A stretch of 64,000 nucleotides of DNA from Sporisorium sorghi (GCA_023212695.1 JALCCG010000037.1:50516-114515); one strand, 5' to 3'. Counted from the first letter of the stretch, positions 8,218 through 18,748 are shown. Numbers and translations: made by a program. Notes: generated by a model not told the origin, from the sequence alone.

Positions 8218-9411
8218 ATGAGCAGCATACCGAAGATCGTAATCCTTGGCGCGGGTTACGGGGGCATATTGACAGCGCAGCGGCTGCAAAAAGAGCTGAA
8301 TTATAATGAGGCCGATGTTACATTGGTGAATCGCCATGATTATCATTATATTACAACGCATTTGCATATGCCGGCAGCAGGAACAGACAGCATTGAGAAC
8401 ACCAGGGTATCCATTTCGAAGCTGATTGACGAGTTTAAAATCGATCTGGTCAAATCCTCGGTGCAGGAGATCCGTCTTCACGACAAGAAGGTGATTCTTG
8501 AAGATGGCACTTTATCTTACGACTACCTAGTCATCGGGCTTGGAGGGGAACCGGAAACCTTTGGTATTCCAGGACTCGCCGAGCATGCGATGACCATCCG
8601 AAGCATCAACTCGGTCCGATTGATTCGTGAGCATATTGAGTATCAATTTGCTTTATATAAGAATGAGCGCAGACCGCAAGAGCGCATTAACTTTGTTGTG
8701 GGCGGGGCAGGTTTCAGCGGCATCGAGTTTGTAGCCGAGCTGGCGGACCGCATTCCGAGATTGTGCAAGGAATATGATGTCGATCCGACACTGGTGAATA
8801 TCTATAACGTAGAAGCCGCGCCAGCTGCTCTTCCGGGATTTGCACCGGAGCTGGTGGAGTACGCCATGAACGTTCTCGAGAAGAAGGGCGTAACCTTCAA
8901 AATGGGCATTGCCATCAAGGAATGCCTGCCGGGCGGCGTCGTGCTGAACAACGGTGAAGAGATCAGAGCGGCAACAGTGGTATGGACCGGCGGTATCCGC
9001 GGCAATCGCTTGGTTGAAGCAGCAGGCTTCGAAACGATGAGAGGCCGCGTGAAGGTCGATGAATATCTGCGTGCTCCCGGGTATGAGAATATTTATATTA
9101 TCGGCGATAACTCCCTGATTTTTAATGAGGAAGGCCGTCCTTATCCGCCGACTGCCCAGATGGCGATGCAGCAGGGCGTATGCTGCGCCCAGAATATCGT
9201 TGCGGCGATTAGGGACAAGTCAATGCGCAAGTTCGAGTTCAGTAATAAAGGCACGGTAGCCTCCCTCGGCCGAGGTGAAGGCATTGCTGTTGTCGGGGAT
9301 AAGAAATATCAGGGCTGGAAAGCGGCTCAGCTGAAAAAATTGGTTGATCTCCGCTACCTCTTTATTATCGGGGGGATTCCGCTCGTCCTGAAAAAAGGTA
9401 GGTTTCTGTAA
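8218..9411 (+). CDS. yumB: Type II NADH dehydrogenase (NADH:menaquinone oxidoreductase), YumB-like
   Basis: 397 residues, ATG 8218 behind AAGGAGC. A non-proton-pumping enzyme that feeds NADH electrons to menaquinone on the inner face of the membrane. FAD motif VILGAGYGGILTAQRL at residues 8-23; NADH motif FVVGGAGFSGIEFVAELADR near 161-180; YIIGDNSLI near 295 and PPTAQMAMQQG near 313 are the NDH-2 FAD and quinone-site signatures. The C-terminal amphipathic stretch (LKKLVDLRYLFIIGGIPLVLKKGRFL) is the usual membrane anchor. Its stop codon abuts the ATG of the next gene. Confidence 0.92.
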   Translation: MSSIPKIVILGAGYGGILTAQRLQKELNYNEADVTLVNRHDYHYITTHLHMPAAGTDSIENTRVSISKLIDEFKIDLVKSSVQEIRLHDKKVILEDGTLSYDYLVIGLGGEPETFGIPGLAEHAMTIRSINSVRLIREHIEYQFALYKNERRPQERINFVVGGAGFSGIEFVAELADRIPRLCKEYDVDPTLVNIYNVEAAPAALPGFAPELVEYAMNVLEKKGVTFKMGIAIKECLPGGVVLNNGEEIRAATVVWTGGIRGNRLVEAAGFETMRGRVKVDEYLRAPGYENIYIIGDNSLIFNEEGRPYPPTAQMAMQQGVCCAQNIVAAIRDKSMRKFEFSNKGTVASLGRGEGIAVVGDKKYQGWKAAQLKKLVDLRYLFIIGGIPLVLKKGRFL

Positions 9412-9675
9412 ATGAGACACTGCAGCGTTCAAGTACGGGGGCTGCTCACAAGAGATGAGCTGGATCGTTACAACGCCTTAATGGAGGTTGGCTCCTATCT
9501 GGAGTCGCAAGATCAATACGATCTTGCGTATACGATTCAGCAGGAAGTCGACATTCTTATTCTTCCTGCCATCGAGCGGCTAAAGGATAAAGGACGTGCC
9601 CGCGACCGGGCGACAGCGGAATATCTTGAAACCTTGCGCAAGCAAGAACAAGATGAGGAAGACGATAATGAATGA
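9412..9675 (+). CDS. Conserved small acidic protein of unknown function
   Basis: 87 residues; ATG directly follows the yumB stop (TAAATG), so translation is coupled. Helical and charged: LLTRDELDRYNALMEVGSYLESQDQYDLAYTIQQ in the middle and an EQDEEDDNE tail. No cysteine pair or membrane segment. I do not recognise the family; position suggests an accessory of the NADH dehydrogenase, which is inference only. A strong terminator follows at once. Confidence 0.65.
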   Translation: MRHCSVQVRGLLTRDELDRYNALMEVGSYLESQDQYDLAYTIQQEVDILILPAIERLKDKGRARDRATAEYLETLRKQEQDEEDDNE

Positions 9676-9679
9676 AGAA

Positions 9680-9714
9680 GGGATGCTCTCTCACGCAGAG
9701 AGCATCCCTTTTTT
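9680..9714 (+). terminator. Terminator of the yumB operon
   Basis: GGGATGCTCTCT (9680-9691) and AGAGAGCATCCC (9697-9708) form a perfect 12-bp stem followed by six T. Confidence 0.92.
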
Positions 9715-9832
9715 GACATATTAGAATTTATAAGTTTTTTGGGGTCCCCGCAAAGTATTTGGAATAAACATCGTAGCATAGGCTCCACTTTGTGGGGTTA
9801 TTTTGTACATGTTATCTATGTGTTAGAAGGAA

Positions 9833-10582
9833 TTATACCTTCATCAAATCGGTAAATGAAGCCTGGTCAAGCAGGTTGCCGACATAGAAAGGACCGAACT
9901 CGCCAAAACGTGCACTCACTTCGTCAAATCTCATTTCATACACGAGTTTTTTGAACTGAAGGGCTTCATCGCTGAACAGCGTTACGCCCCATTCCCAATC
10001 GTCGAGTCCAACAGAACCGGTAATGATTTGTTTTACTTTGCCTGCGTAGCCGCGGCCAATCATCCCATGGCTCTTCATCATGGATTTACGGTCATCCATG
10101 CTCAGCATGTACCAGTTGTCCGACAAGTCTCGCTTTTTGTTCATCGGATAGAAGCAAATATGCTTCGATTTAGGTAGGGCTGGCTTCAGACGAGCGATAA
10201 CATGCGGATTCTGCATCGGATCCTCATCGGAAGAGCCGGCCAGATAGTTGCTCAGCTCAACAATGCTTACATAGGAATAAGCCTTGGTGGTGAACTGCGC
10301 AAACGTCGTTTTGTTAAAGGCATTCTCTATCGCGTTTAGATCTTCTAGCGTCTCGCGCAAATGCATGAATACAAAATCGGCTTTCTGGCCGACGATCGTA
10401 TATACAGCGGTGCTGCCTTGCTTAGCGGCTTCGATCGCATCCCATTCCTGAAGGAACGCATTCAGCTCGTCCAGTGCAAAAGCGCGTACTTCTTCATCTG
10501 CAGCTTTCCAGGCCGGCCAATTGATGGTACGGAAATCATGCAGCGCATACCAGCCCTCCAGCGTCATTGCAGCTTCGTTCAT
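9833..10582 (-). CDS. hemQ: Coproheme decarboxylase HemQ (chlorite dismutase family)
   Basis: 249 residues from ATG 10582, 7 nt after AGGAG (an upstream ATC-rich extension is not needed). HemQ performs the last step of the Gram-positive coproporphyrin-dependent heme pathway, turning coproheme into heme b with peroxide. The stretch [12 protein letters not shown] (about 141-152) carries the catalytic tyrosine (Y145), and [16 protein letters not shown] (170-185) carries the proximal heme histidine (H172). Length and ends match the Firmicute enzyme. It stands alone, divergent from yuiB. Confidence 0.94.
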   Translation of the reverse strand: MNEAAMTLEGWYALHDFRTINWPAWKAADEEVRAFALDELNAFLQEWDAIEAAKQGSTAVYTIVGQKADFVFMHLRETLEDLNAIENAFNKTTFAQFTTKAYSYVSIVELSNYLAGSSDEDPMQNPHVIARLKPALPKSKHICFYPMNKKRDLSDNWYMLSMDDRKSMMKSHGMIGRGYAGKVKQIITGSVGLDDWEWGVTLFSDEALQFKKLVYEMRFDEVSARFGEFGPFYVGNLLDQASFTDLMKV

Positions 10583-10832
10583 GTAATCACTCCTAAACGT
10601 TATGTTCGTTATCATTGAAGCGGATAACCGCTTGCATTAACTCCCTTCATTGTACTGTAAGCGTGGTCGGAAGGGCAAACGATGACACAATGTATTCACG
10701 ATTGTTCGTTGATCTGTGACATGATTTTTAGTAAACTAGCTATTAGCTAAAGCTTGGTGTGCTGTTTCTTGCTGCAATATTGTAGAATAGCTGCTATGCG
10801 TAGGTGATAAAGAAGAGGTGAAAACAGCGATC

Positions 10833-11132
10833 ATGCTTCAATTTATTCCTGTGCTCGTGCTGATGATTTTGTTTTTTGTCATGATGTTCGGTATCGGTTT
10901 TATCCTGAATATGTTGATGAAAACGACTTGGTTTCCATGCTTTTTGTTTGTGATTGTTATCTTGCCAGTCGTTGTATACAGCTTGTGGGATCGGGGCCAA
11001 ATGTCGTTCTGGACTCACGTCGGATCATTCCAACTGGTTGATTACTTAACGGGGGTTGCAGGTCTGATCGGTGCTTATTTGAGCGGATGGACCATTAAGA
11101 CATTGCGTATTAAAGGCTTTAGAATGTTTTAG
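10833..11132 (+). CDS. yuiB: YuiB-like membrane protein
   Basis: 99 residues from ATG 10833; a GTG at 10818 overlapping the GAGGTGA ribosome binding site would add five residues. Three to four hydrophobic segments (VLVLMILFFVMMFGIGFIL, FPCFLFVIVILPVVVYSLW, LTGVAGLIGAYLSGWTI) make it an integral membrane protein. It resembles Bacillus YuiB, a protein of unknown function encoded near yumB in that genus. No catalytic motif is visible. Confidence 0.65.
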   Translation: MLQFIPVLVLMILFFVMMFGIGFILNMLMKTTWFPCFLFVIVILPVVVYSLWDRGQMSFWTHVGSFQLVDYLTGVAGLIGAYLSGWTIKTLRIKGFRMF

Positions 11133-11161
11133 TGCGCTTGGCGCAAATTGAATGTAGTGTT

Positions 11162-11204
11162 AATGGCGGCTCTTCAATACCCGGGGGCCGTCATTTATTT
11201 ATTT
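11162..11204 (+). terminator. Probable terminator of yuiB
   Basis: AATGGCGGC (11162-11170) pairs with GCCGTCATT (11187-11195) with one G-U pair, followed by TATTTATTT. Confidence 0.55.
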
Positions 11205-11331
11205 GTGGAACCATGCAAAGCGTGAATATGCGAATTCCATAATTTTTGATGCGAAAGAACCGACTTCTGATCTTCGGATTTATGATAGAATAGAGGAAGT
11301 CTATTTTTGGGCGACAGGGGGAGCATAAACG

Positions 11332-12837
11332 ATGCGCATGACTAATTTTTTACATTTTACCGAGAACCACCGTTACTGCGTATACCGTGACTTCTGTTTA
11401 AGCGGCCTGGATGACAAAATGCTTGGTTCGATTTATCAACCGATGGTTGGTGCGTTTGCGGTCAGTCTTTACCGTCTTCTCGTTTCCCATGTACCGGTGG
11501 AGAAGGTGGGTTATTCGGCCATTGAACAGCAGCGACGATTATTCCTGACCCTGGGACTTGATCCTAGTGAAAAAGGACGCCGTTATCTCATTGAACAAAC
11601 CTCCAAGCTTGAAGCGGTAGGGTTACTGCAGACAAGTCGGATGTTCGTCCCGGAAACGGATGACCATGTATATGAATATGAGCTGCAGGCGCCGCTCAGT
11701 CCGGCGGAGTTCTTCAACACACAGCATCTGACACTGCTGCTTCGGGACAAGGTGGGGAAATTCGCCGTCCTGTCGCTAAGGGAAGAGCTGTGGAGCAAGG
11801 AGCCTCTTGAATGGTCCGGTATTTCCTTAAACAAGGAGAACATTTCGGTTCCCTTTTATGATATTTTTGAGTTGAACACGCACGTTATTGATTATGAGCT
11901 GGAGCAAGCGCTGGAGGAGGTCGCGGTGTCGCGTAAGTCCATCCTGCCGCCGAATCCGCAAGGGGATGGCCTGAATTATGCCGACATCATTCTTCGCTTC
12001 CCGCGTGAATCCCGCAATCGGGTATTTGTGGAGCGGCTCCGCTATGATCACGAGCAAATGGGCATTGTGAATTACGTTGTGCGCAAATACGATCTGAGCA
12101 CGCAGGACTTGTGCCGGCTGCTGGACGAGGACGGCATATTTACCGAGCATGGCGAGGTCGTGCTGGATGATCTGCAGCACAAGGCAAGCCTTCACTTCCG
12201 TCAAGGAATGAAGATGCAGGAGAAGCGGCAGATTACGGCAGGCAAAGTGATCGCTCTCCATCAGGAGATGACAGCCGATCCGGACGAGCCCGTACAGGAG
12301 CATGCGGTACAGACGGAATTTTATGTGGAGGTTCCAGCCCAGTTCCAATCGAAATGTGATATACACCAATATAATATGATGCTTCGCAACGAACCCTATA
12401 CCCGGCTGCTGCAGACGTTCTTTCCAGGCTCCGTTCCTGCACAGTTCCTGGATATCTTTGAAAAGATTGATCTGAGTTACAAACTGCCGGGCGAAGTCAT
12501 CAACGTGCTCATTCATTATTTAATGTCGCTTATTGCCGCAGGCGGCGAGCAGCGGATCAACCGCAATTTTGTGGAAGCGATCGCTTCCAACATGCTGCTG
12601 AAGCAGGTTAACAGCTACGAGAAAGCTGTTCAATATATACGTGATCAAGCCAAGATGAAAGGCAAACAGAAGGCAACCACGCAACGTACGCGTACATACG
12701 CTAAGGGCGGGAAGGTGAAGCCGGAAATCCCGGTGGCGCTGGAGTCCGATCAGGGTGAGGCCGTATCGGATGAGGAGTTCGAGGAAATGATGCGATTTGC
12801 GGCAGAAATGCAAGCCGGCAATAAGAAGGGCGGATAA
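11332..12837 (+). CDS. dnaB: Replication initiation and membrane attachment protein DnaB (Gram-positive)
   Basis: 501 residues; ATG 11332, 8 nt after GGGGGAG. In Firmicutes DnaB, with DnaD, brings the DnaC helicase and its loader DnaI to the origin and to PriA-bound restart sites; it is unrelated to the E. coli helicase of that name. The N-terminal winged-helix part begins ENHRYCVYRDFCLSGLDDKML. The C-terminal DnaB/DnaD helical domain reads FEKIDLSYKLPGEVINVLIHY and then FVEAIASNMLLKQVNSYEKAV. A basic linker rich in K and T follows, then an acidic tail. dnaI follows after 32 bp in the same operon, the standard Bacillales order. Confidence 0.94.
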   Translation: MRMTNFLHFTENHRYCVYRDFCLSGLDDKMLGSIYQPMVGAFAVSLYRLLVSHVPVEKVGYSAIEQQRRLFLTLGLDPSEKGRRYLIEQTSKLEAVGLLQTSRMFVPETDDHVYEYELQAPLSPAEFFNTQHLTLLLRDKVGKFAVLSLREELWSKEPLEWSGISLNKENISVPFYDIFELNTHVIDYELEQALEEVAVSRKSILPPNPQGDGLNYADIILRFPRESRNRVFVERLRYDHEQMGIVNYVVRKYDLSTQDLCRLLDEDGIFTEHGEVVLDDLQHKASLHFRQGMKMQEKRQITAGKVIALHQEMTADPDEPVQEHAVQTEFYVEVPAQFQSKCDIHQYNMMLRNEPYTRLLQTFFPGSVPAQFLDIFEKIDLSYKLPGEVINVLIHYLMSLIAAGGEQRINRNFVEAIASNMLLKQVNSYEKAVQYIRDQAKMKGKQKATTQRTRTYAKGGKVKPEIPVALESDQGEAVSDEEFEEMMRFAAEMQAGNKKGG

Positions 12838-12869
12838 TGAGATACCGCTCATGAGAGGAGGAAAAAGAG

Positions 12870-13823
12870 ATGGAGTCCCTTGGTGAACTGCTGGAGAGTA
12901 TGAAAAGTCCTGCGCTTCGGCGCAGAACCGAGCAGATTACGGAGGATTTACTCAAGAATCCTCTGATACAAGCATTGCGGAGCGAATTCCCGGAAATCGA
13001 TGATCGGGTCATACGCTTAAATTTAAGTAAACTGTATCAATACGCGGGGGACCAGGCCCATTGCCAGTCGTGTCCGGGGCTGGACCGCTGTCCGAATGAT
13101 TTCCAGGGGCATATCAGCAAGCTGGATATTCAGCGGGTGAATGGAACGGTAGAGATTTATGAGCGGAAGGCGCCTTGTTCCTTGCAGATTGCAAAGACCA
13201 GCGAGGACCAGATCAAGAAACGGATTCGCAGCTTTTATGTGGATGAGCATGCCTTGAACGAAGGTTATAACAATATGGAGATTATGGCAAAGGACCGTTT
13301 GCGGGCACCTGCGGTTCACCAGGTCTTTAAATATATCCGGGATACCAAGGAGAACGGCTTGTCTCCGCGAGGACTGTATCTTACCGGTTCGTTTGGCACC
13401 GGGAAGACCTATCTGATGGGGTATTTGATGCATGAGCTCGCGAAGGTGGGCCACTCGGGCGTCATTGTGTACATGCCTGATTTCGTGGAGGATCTGAAGA
13501 CCATGATGCAGGATGGACAGAAGCTGAAGGAAATGGTGGAGACCATGAAGCATTGCGATCTGCTGATCTTTGACGACATTGGTGCGGAGAACTTGAATCC
13601 GTGGGTTCGAGATCATGTCCTTGGTTCCATCCTGAATTTCCGGATGAACCGGCTGCCGACCTTCTATACGTCAAACTATCCGCTCGACGGACTTGAGCAG
13701 CATCTCAGCTTCACAAGCAAGGACGGCGAAGAAGCCCATAAGGGGCAGCGGTTGATGAACCGGATTGCGCCTTTTGTGGATGTGGTCCACTTATTCGGCG
13801 AGAACCAGCGAGGTAAATTTTAG
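12870..13823 (+). CDS. dnaI: Primosomal helicase loader DnaI
   Basis: 317 residues, with AGGAGG upstream. DnaI is the AAA+ ATPase that loads the replicative helicase. The N-terminal zinc-binding region has CQSCPGLDRCPN (C65, C68, C74) and C103. The Walker A is GSFGTGKT (173-180), Walker B LLIFDDIGAEN near 229-239, and the sensor stretch PTFYTSNYPLDGL near 262-274. All catalytic elements are intact. Transcribed with dnaB and ended by a hairpin 50 bp downstream. Confidence 0.95.
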   Translation: MESLGELLESMKSPALRRRTEQITEDLLKNPLIQALRSEFPEIDDRVIRLNLSKLYQYAGDQAHCQSCPGLDRCPNDFQGHISKLDIQRVNGTVEIYERKAPCSLQIAKTSEDQIKKRIRSFYVDEHALNEGYNNMEIMAKDRLRAPAVHQVFKYIRDTKENGLSPRGLYLTGSFGTGKTYLMGYLMHELAKVGHSGVIVYMPDFVEDLKTMMQDGQKLKEMVETMKHCDLLIFDDIGAENLNPWVRDHVLGSILNFRMNRLPTFYTSNYPLDGLEQHLSFTSKDGEEAHKGQRLMNRIAPFVDVVHLFGENQRGKF

Positions 13824-13874
13824 ATCGATTGCGGCGGTCACATCTTTATCATGGACAAACTTCCCGGAAATCGT

Positions 13875-13924
13875 AAAAAGTCTGATCCCGTTAGCGTACA
13901 GAACGCGGCGGGATCAGACTTTTT
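13875..13924. terminator. Bidirectional terminator after dnaI
   Basis: AAAAAGTCTGATCCCG (13875-13890) and CGGGATCAGACTTTTT (13909-13924) are perfect 16-bp inverted repeats. It serves dnaI and the converging yqzM-like gene. Confidence 0.92.
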
Positions 13925-13947
13925 AATGCTGCACAAGGAATCATCAA

Positions 13948-14103
13948 TTAGCCGACCAGGAACTTGATAATAACGAATCCGAAAAAGATGATGGTCATGA
14001 AACCGAACATCCCCACGAAGCCCATCATCAAATCGCCAAAGTCATTGCGTGGTTCTTCATTGATGTGCTCCCGTGGATCGTTAACGCGTACGTTTACATC
14101 CAT
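13948..14103 (-). CDS. yqzM: YqzM-like small membrane protein
   Basis: 51 residues, ATG 14103, 8 nt after AGGAGG. A charged N-terminus (MDVNVRVNDPREH) is followed by RNDFGDLMMGFVGMFGFM and a hydrophobic helix ending FVIIKFLVG. Bacillus YqzM has the same plan (RND near the middle, GF..FGFF, VIKF at the end). Function is unknown. A genuine gene by ribosome binding site, codon use and terminator. Confidence 0.7.
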   Translation of the reverse strand: MDVNVRVNDPREHINEEPRNDFGDLMMGFVGMFGFMTIIFFGFVIIKFLVG

Positions 14104-14254
14104 GGTGCTTGCCTCCTCAAAAGGTGAACATGTCGTGTGAACACGAAAACTTGACAGTCACCCGACTTGTTACTAGTAGTATACCCAATGCGCAAATCAT
14201 TTGTAAAGATTGCATAAAAATCCCGTGAAATCCTCTTTCTTTAGGTGAGTATAT

Positions 14255-14284
14255 TTCACTTTTTCGGGCCGATTGTGGTATACT
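14255..14284 (+). promoter_or_regulatory. Sigma-A promoter of trxA
   Basis: TTCACT (14255-14260), an 18-bp spacer and TATACT (14279-14284). It starts about 65 bp before the trxA ribosome binding site. Confidence 0.6.
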
Positions 14285-14355
14285 AAATTCGTCGACCCAT
14301 TCGACAATTATGATTTGCACTATACCCGATCTTATCCTGTGAGGAGGAGAATACA

Positions 14356-14673
14356 ATGGCTATCGTCAATGTTACCGACCAAACCTTCGTGAATGAAGTT
14401 GAAGGCGAAGGAACGGTTGTAGTTGATTTTTGGGCGCCGTGGTGCGGCCCTTGTAAAATGCTTGCTCCGATTCTGGACGAATTGTCTTCAGAACTCGGTG
14501 ATGATGTGAAAATCGCAAAGGTGAACGTGGATGAGAATCCGGAATCCGCAGCACGCTTTGGCGTGATGAGCATTCCGACCATGATCTTCTTTAAAGACGG
14601 CCAGCCTGTCGATAAAGTGGTTGGTTTGAATTCCAAGGAAGCCTTGAAAGGCATTATTGCAAAACATCAATAA
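14356..14673 (+). CDS. trxA: Thioredoxin
   Basis: 105 residues, ATG behind GAGGAGG. The redox site WCGPCK is at residues 29-34 (C30 and C33), with the buried D24 before it and the cis-proline loop SIPTM near 73-77. General cytoplasmic disulfide reductase, reduced by thioredoxin reductase. Length is exactly that of bacterial TrxA. Own promoter and terminator; uvrC follows, as in Bacillus. Confidence 0.96.
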   Translation: MAIVNVTDQTFVNEVEGEGTVVVDFWAPWCGPCKMLAPILDELSSELGDDVKIAKVNVDENPESAARFGVMSIPTMIFFKDGQPVDKVVGLNSKEALKGIIAKHQ

Positions 14674-14709
14674 GCGTGGTTTGGCATCAGCTGAAATCCG
14701 CTTTCATAC

Positions 14710-14742
14710 AGCGCCTTCGGTATAAACCCGAAGGCGCTTTGT
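14710..14742 (+). terminator. Terminator after trxA
   Basis: AGCGCCTTCGG (14710-14720) and CCGAAGGCGCT (14728-14738) form a perfect 11-bp stem; the T-tract is short (TTGTGTGG), so some read-through into uvrC is possible. Confidence 0.75.
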
Positions 14743-14809
14743 GTGGTTATTCATAATGGTTTATATTTATGGTTAATAATATATAATCTCCTTGGAGAGG
14801 AGGAAAAGC

Positions 14810-16819
14810 ATGGACGATTTTGCCAAACAGCTGCAGGAGCAGGAGAAGGCGCTTGAGAGTATTCGCCATAAGCTGGCATTACTGCCGGATCTGCCCGGCT
14901 GTTACCTGATGAAAAATCAGGATGGAACGATTATCTACGTGGGCAAGGCCAAGGTGCTGAAGAATCGGGTGCGCTCTTATTTTACCGGTAGCCATAACGG
15001 AAAAACCCAAATGCTCGTTTCGGAAATTCGCGATTTCGAATACATTGTGACAGGCAGCAACATGGAAGCGCTCATTCTGGAGTGCAACCTGATCAAAACA
15101 CATCAGCCCAGATTCAACGTGCTGCTGAAGGATGATAAAACCTATCCATACCTTAAAATTACGAATGAAGAGCATCCTCGTCTGGAAGTGACCCGAAGGG
15201 TGCTTAAAGATAAAGCGAAATATTTTGGCCCCTACCCGAATGCGTATGCGGCACAGCAGACCAAAAAGCTGCTGGACCGGATGTACCCTTTGCGCAAATG
15301 CGGTGTCATGCCTAAAGAAGTGTGCTTGTATTATCATATGGGGCAATGCTTGGCTCCATGCGTGAAGGAAGTGCCGAATTCCGCCTATGAGCAGATTACC
15401 GGCGAGATTAACTCTTTTCTGAACGGCGGACATGAAGAGATCAAGAAGGAATTGCAGCGCAAAATGCAGGAGGCCGCGGAGGATTTATATTTTGAGCGTG
15501 CCAAAGAGCTGCGGGATCAGATCATCCATATCGATACCTTAATGGAGAAGCAGAAGATTACGACCACGGATACACGGGACCGCGACGTATTCGGTTATGC
15601 TGTGGATAAAGGCTGGATGTGTGTGCAGATTCTGTACATGCGGCAGGGGAAAATGGTGCAGCGCAACAAATCCGTCTTTCCGTTCTACGGGGATGCGCAC
15701 AGTGACTTTATGTCTTTTATTGCCCAATATTACAGCGACAATCCTGCACTGCCGCAAGAAATTCTGCTCCCTGGCCCTCTGTTGATAGAGGAAGCTGCTG
15801 GTTCAGTAACCGCAACGGGAACCGTTATGGAAGCTGAAAGCGTACAGGGCAAGGAGAATACCGCGGATTCGGCGAGCCAGCCAACTGCAGGTTCTGCGGA
15901 AGAGCTGCAGGAAGCCTTAGTCCAGGCTCAAGAGGAGAAGGCGGAGGCAGAGGGTATCGTGGATGCCGCCGGCGGGGCTGCCGCCTTGCAGGAATGGCTT
16001 GGAGTGAAGGTACACGTGCCGCAGCGGGGCTTGAAGAAACAGATGGTGGGCATGGCATCGGATAATGCGAGGGTTTCCCTGGACGAGAAGTTCCGGTTGA
16101 TCGAGCGCGATGAAGAACGCACCTCGGTTGCGGCGGCTAATCTGGGTGAAGTGATTGGACTCCAGTCGCTAAACCGGATTGAAGCATTTGACAACTCGAA
16201 CATACAGGGGAGCAATCCGGTATCGGCCATGGTGGTATTCACCAATGGGAAGCCGGATAAAAAGGAATACCGCAAATACAAAATCCGCACCGTCCTGGGA
16301 CCGGATGATTATGATACGATGCGTGAAGTGATTCGGCGGCGGTACGAGCGCGTCTTGAAGGAGAACTTGCCGCTTCCCGACCTTATCGTGGTTGATGGAG
16401 GCAAGGGACAAATCTCTGCGGCCATCGATGTATTGGAGAATGAGCTGGGACTGTTTGTCCCGGTATGCGGGCTTGTGAAGGACGCCAAGCACAAAACGGC
16501 GCAGTTAATGATCGGAGATCCACCGGAGCCGGTAACACTGCCACGGGACAGCCAGGAGTTCTATTTACTGCAGCGCATCCAGGATGAGGTTCACCGCTTT
16601 GCGATTTCCTTCCACCGCGATCAGCGCGGCAAATCGATGGTGACTTCGAAGCTCGATTCCATTCCCGGCATAGGGGAGAAGCGCCGCAAGCTGCTGCTGA
16701 AGCATTTTGGCTCGGTCAAAAAAATAAAAGAGGCTTCAGTCGAAGACTTCAAGCCCCTTTCCATAGGTGAAAAATTAGCAACGCAAATTCTTAATGCACT
16801 TCGTGAGGAGGAGTCGTAA
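14810..16819 (+). CDS. uvrC: Excinuclease ABC subunit C
   Basis: 669 residues from ATG 14810 (AGGAGG 7 nt upstream; the TTG at 14792 precedes the ribosome binding site). UvrC makes both incisions in nucleotide-excision repair. The GIY-YIG nuclease domain starts near residue 22 ([10 protein letters not shown] and then [18 protein letters not shown]), the UVR helical motif lies near 200-235, the RNase H-like nuclease contains [11 protein letters not shown] and [11 protein letters not shown], and the C-terminal HhH pair contains [19 protein letters not shown]. About 65 residues (roughly 328-392) rich in Ala, Glu, Gln and Ser are inserted between the linker and the second nuclease domain, making it longer than the usual ~600. 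Its 3' end overlaps the convergent CPBP gene by 29 bp. Confidence 0.96.
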   Translation: MDDFAKQLQEQEKALESIRHKLALLPDLPGCYLMKNQDGTIIYVGKAKVLKNRVRSYFTGSHNGKTQMLVSEIRDFEYIVTGSNMEALILECNLIKTHQPRFNVLLKDDKTYPYLKITNEEHPRLEVTRRVLKDKAKYFGPYPNAYAAQQTKKLLDRMYPLRKCGVMPKEVCLYYHMGQCLAPCVKEVPNSAYEQITGEINSFLNGGHEEIKKELQRKMQEAAEDLYFERAKELRDQIIHIDTLMEKQKITTTDTRDRDVFGYAVDKGWMCVQILYMRQGKMVQRNKSVFPFYGDAHSDFMSFIAQYYSDNPALPQEILLPGPLLIEEAAGSVTATGTVMEAESVQGKENTADSASQPTAGSAEELQEALVQAQEEKAEAEGIVDAAGGAAALQEWLGVKVHVPQRGLKKQMVGMASDNARVSLDEKFRLIERDEERTSVAAANLGEVIGLQSLNRIEAFDNSNIQGSNPVSAMVVFTNGKPDKKEYRKYKIRTVLGPDDYDTMREVIRRRYERVLKENLPLPDLIVVDGGKGQISAAIDVLENELGLFVPVCGLVKDAKHKTAQLMIGDPPEPVTLPRDSQEFYLLQRIQDEVHRFAISFHRDQRGKSMVTSKLDSIPGIGEKRRKLLLKHFGSVKKIKEASVEDFKPLSIGEKLATQILNALREEES

Positions 16820-18479
16820 CATACGGCTTCTCTTTTTTTGTCGGATTGAAACGGTATATCAAATATGCAACAATTCCCGGCAGCACCATGTAGAACACCC
16901 CGATCAGCAAGTTGGCGGTATCCTTGAGCATAACGAGGCTGAGGCCCATCAGAATGCTGTTGAAGATGACGTGGGAGAACATGGCCGCGAGATACCCGTA
17001 TTTCAAGAAGATGTAACTGAACAGCAAGCCGATGATGACCAGCTCGATAGGCCTCGAGATCACAGGGTATATCGGATAAAGCGTATGCCCCAGCGCCCAG
17101 ATGAGCGAGGTGATCAAACTTGCCACAAAGGTATTGCGAACGATTTTCTTCACCATTTTAATACCAAACAGCCGGTATACGGCTTCCTCCGATATGCCTG
17201 CAAACCAGGCCATCAAAGGGAACAGCCATGGATACAGCATATTGTAAGGCGATTGCGTGGCATCGGTTGTGGACCATGTATTCAAGGTAAGACCAAGAAC
17301 AATAAAGATCAGAGATTGAACTCCGAGCAGAATGAACGCCCACATATACCCCAGCTTCATGCTATCCAGCACATAACGTCCATACCCGGCTTCCTTGGCC
17401 CGCGGCCATGGGTTAAGGCCGTCTTCTTTTTGCCACAGCCCGTTGCCCCCGACCAGGGAGAAGTAGAGCAGCGCGGAGAAGATGAGTGAATAGACCGCAT
17501 AGAATATCATCATGCCGAGAATGCCGGTAGAAGACATGCCCTCGGATTTGAACACGGGTACCAGATTGTACGTATTCAGCATTTGAATAACGAATAGCAG
17601 CGCCGATAGGAACAAGCCGCGTTTAAACGAGGTGTAAGCTCTGGTCTTCACGCTGTACACAATGGCAAGTATGCCAAGAATCAGGGTAAACAAACCGTAA
17701 CCCGCCAGCGTCAGCAGTGTTGCATCTTGAGTCTGCTTGTTAACATAAGCGGAATGCGCAGCCGGAATCGAGAAGGATGGCTCATAGGAGCGTAATTTCC
17801 CGTGCTCGAAGGTGAAGCGCAGCTCCAGCACGGAATCGCCGATCTTGGTTTCCGGATCCACGTATTTCAGCCGGGGTTCTCCTTCCCGCGTAACCAGCTT
17901 CAGATGCGAAATATCGTAGCCTGCACGCTTGAGCCAAGGCTCGGCAAGCTGCTGCTTATCGGCCAAAGTCATGCCGTCCTCTACGACAAGGAGCATTTGT
18001 TTCTGCACTTTACCCTTGTTCAGTTCAATCCGGTCATAACTGGAGCGGGCAAAATCATACGAGAACCCGACGATGCCGGAATTCTGCATATGCACGTCCA
18101 CATTGAGGGCATCGCCTCCCGGCTCGCTGAAGCGAACGCGGTATACGTCATAGGGATATTTGGCCTCAAAGGTTTTGTTGTACTCCGAGAGTTTCTTTTC
18201 CCTCGCTAAATATCCGTAAAGCTCAGATTTGGATTGATATGTAATCAATGTCTCCTCAGCTTCCGCAGCGGAGAACTGCAAGTGCTCCTGTGCGAACCTG
18301 GAAGCGGCTTGCTGGGCTTGTGCTTTGGATATAATATCCGGAGTGGCCATCTCGGTAGAATCCGTATTGGCTGATGGAAATACCTGAAATAACAGGAACA
18401 AAATCAGGCCAACTGCGGCAGGCGCGATGAGCTGCTTCAAGTTGGGCTTCAGCCTCAAAGGCTCTCTTGCACGATTCAT
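16791..18479 (-). CDS. CPBP-family intramembrane metalloprotease with large extracytoplasmic domain
   Basis: 562 residues from ATG 18479, next to AGGAGG. One N-terminal membrane helix (about 18-36) is followed by an outside domain of about 240 residues ([19 protein letters not shown] onward) and then eight or so membrane helices. The CPBP/Abi protease motifs are present: EEAVYRLFG (EExxxR), ALGHTLYP and FSHVIFNS near the end. Such enzymes cleave or process membrane substrates, and some protect against bacteriocins. The substrate here is unknown. The long N-terminal domain is unusual for the family. It has no terminator of its own because its end overlaps uvrC. Confidence 0.82.
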   Translation of the reverse strand: MNRAREPLRLKPNLKQLIAPAAVGLILFLLFQVFPSANTDSTEMATPDIISKAQAQQAASRFAQEHLQFSAAEAEETLITYQSKSELYGYLAREKKLSEYNKTFEAKYPYDVYRVRFSEPGGDALNVDVHMQNSGIVGFSYDFARSSYDRIELNKGKVQKQMLLVVEDGMTLADKQQLAEPWLKRAGYDISHLKLVTREGEPRLKYVDPETKIGDSVLELRFTFEHGKLRSYEPSFSIPAAHSAYVNKQTQDATLLTLAGYGLFTLILGILAIVYSVKTRAYTSFKRGLFLSALLFVIQMLNTYNLVPVFKSEGMSSTGILGMMIFYAVYSLIFSALLYFSLVGGNGLWQKEDGLNPWPRAKEAGYGRYVLDSMKLGYMWAFILLGVQSLIFIVLGLTLNTWSTTDATQSPYNMLYPWLFPLMAWFAGISEEAVYRLFGIKMVKKIVRNTFVASLITSLIWALGHTLYPIYPVISRPIELVIIGLLFSYIFLKYGYLAAMFSHVIFNSILMGLSLVMLKDTANLLIGVFYMVLPGIVAYLIYRFNPTKKEKPYVTTPPHEVH

Positions 18480-18719
18480 GAATTTCCTCCTCTGGAAAGT
18501 TGATACTCCACTGGGTAATAGAGCTGCCTGATGAAGAACGCATAGAGCCAATATAACATAGATATGAAAGGGATAAGCAGCTTATCCCAATTTGGTAATA
18601 ATGAAATAAAACGATGAAAATGAATGAAAGGTTTCGAAAATGTTAGAGAACCATACGCTTGTATTCTTGAATATGCCCAATTCGAGCTCTTTTAAAGACT
18701 TTTTGGGTGAAAAACAGCG

Positions 18720-18748
18720 TTGGGTTACGCACCGGATTGGGTTATAAT
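18720..18748 (+). promoter_or_regulatory. Promoter of the riboswitch-controlled potassium uptake operon
   Basis: TTGGGT (18720-18725), a 17-bp spacer and a perfect TATAAT (18743-18748). Transcription from it would start just at the 5' side of the riboswitch. Confidence 0.75.
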
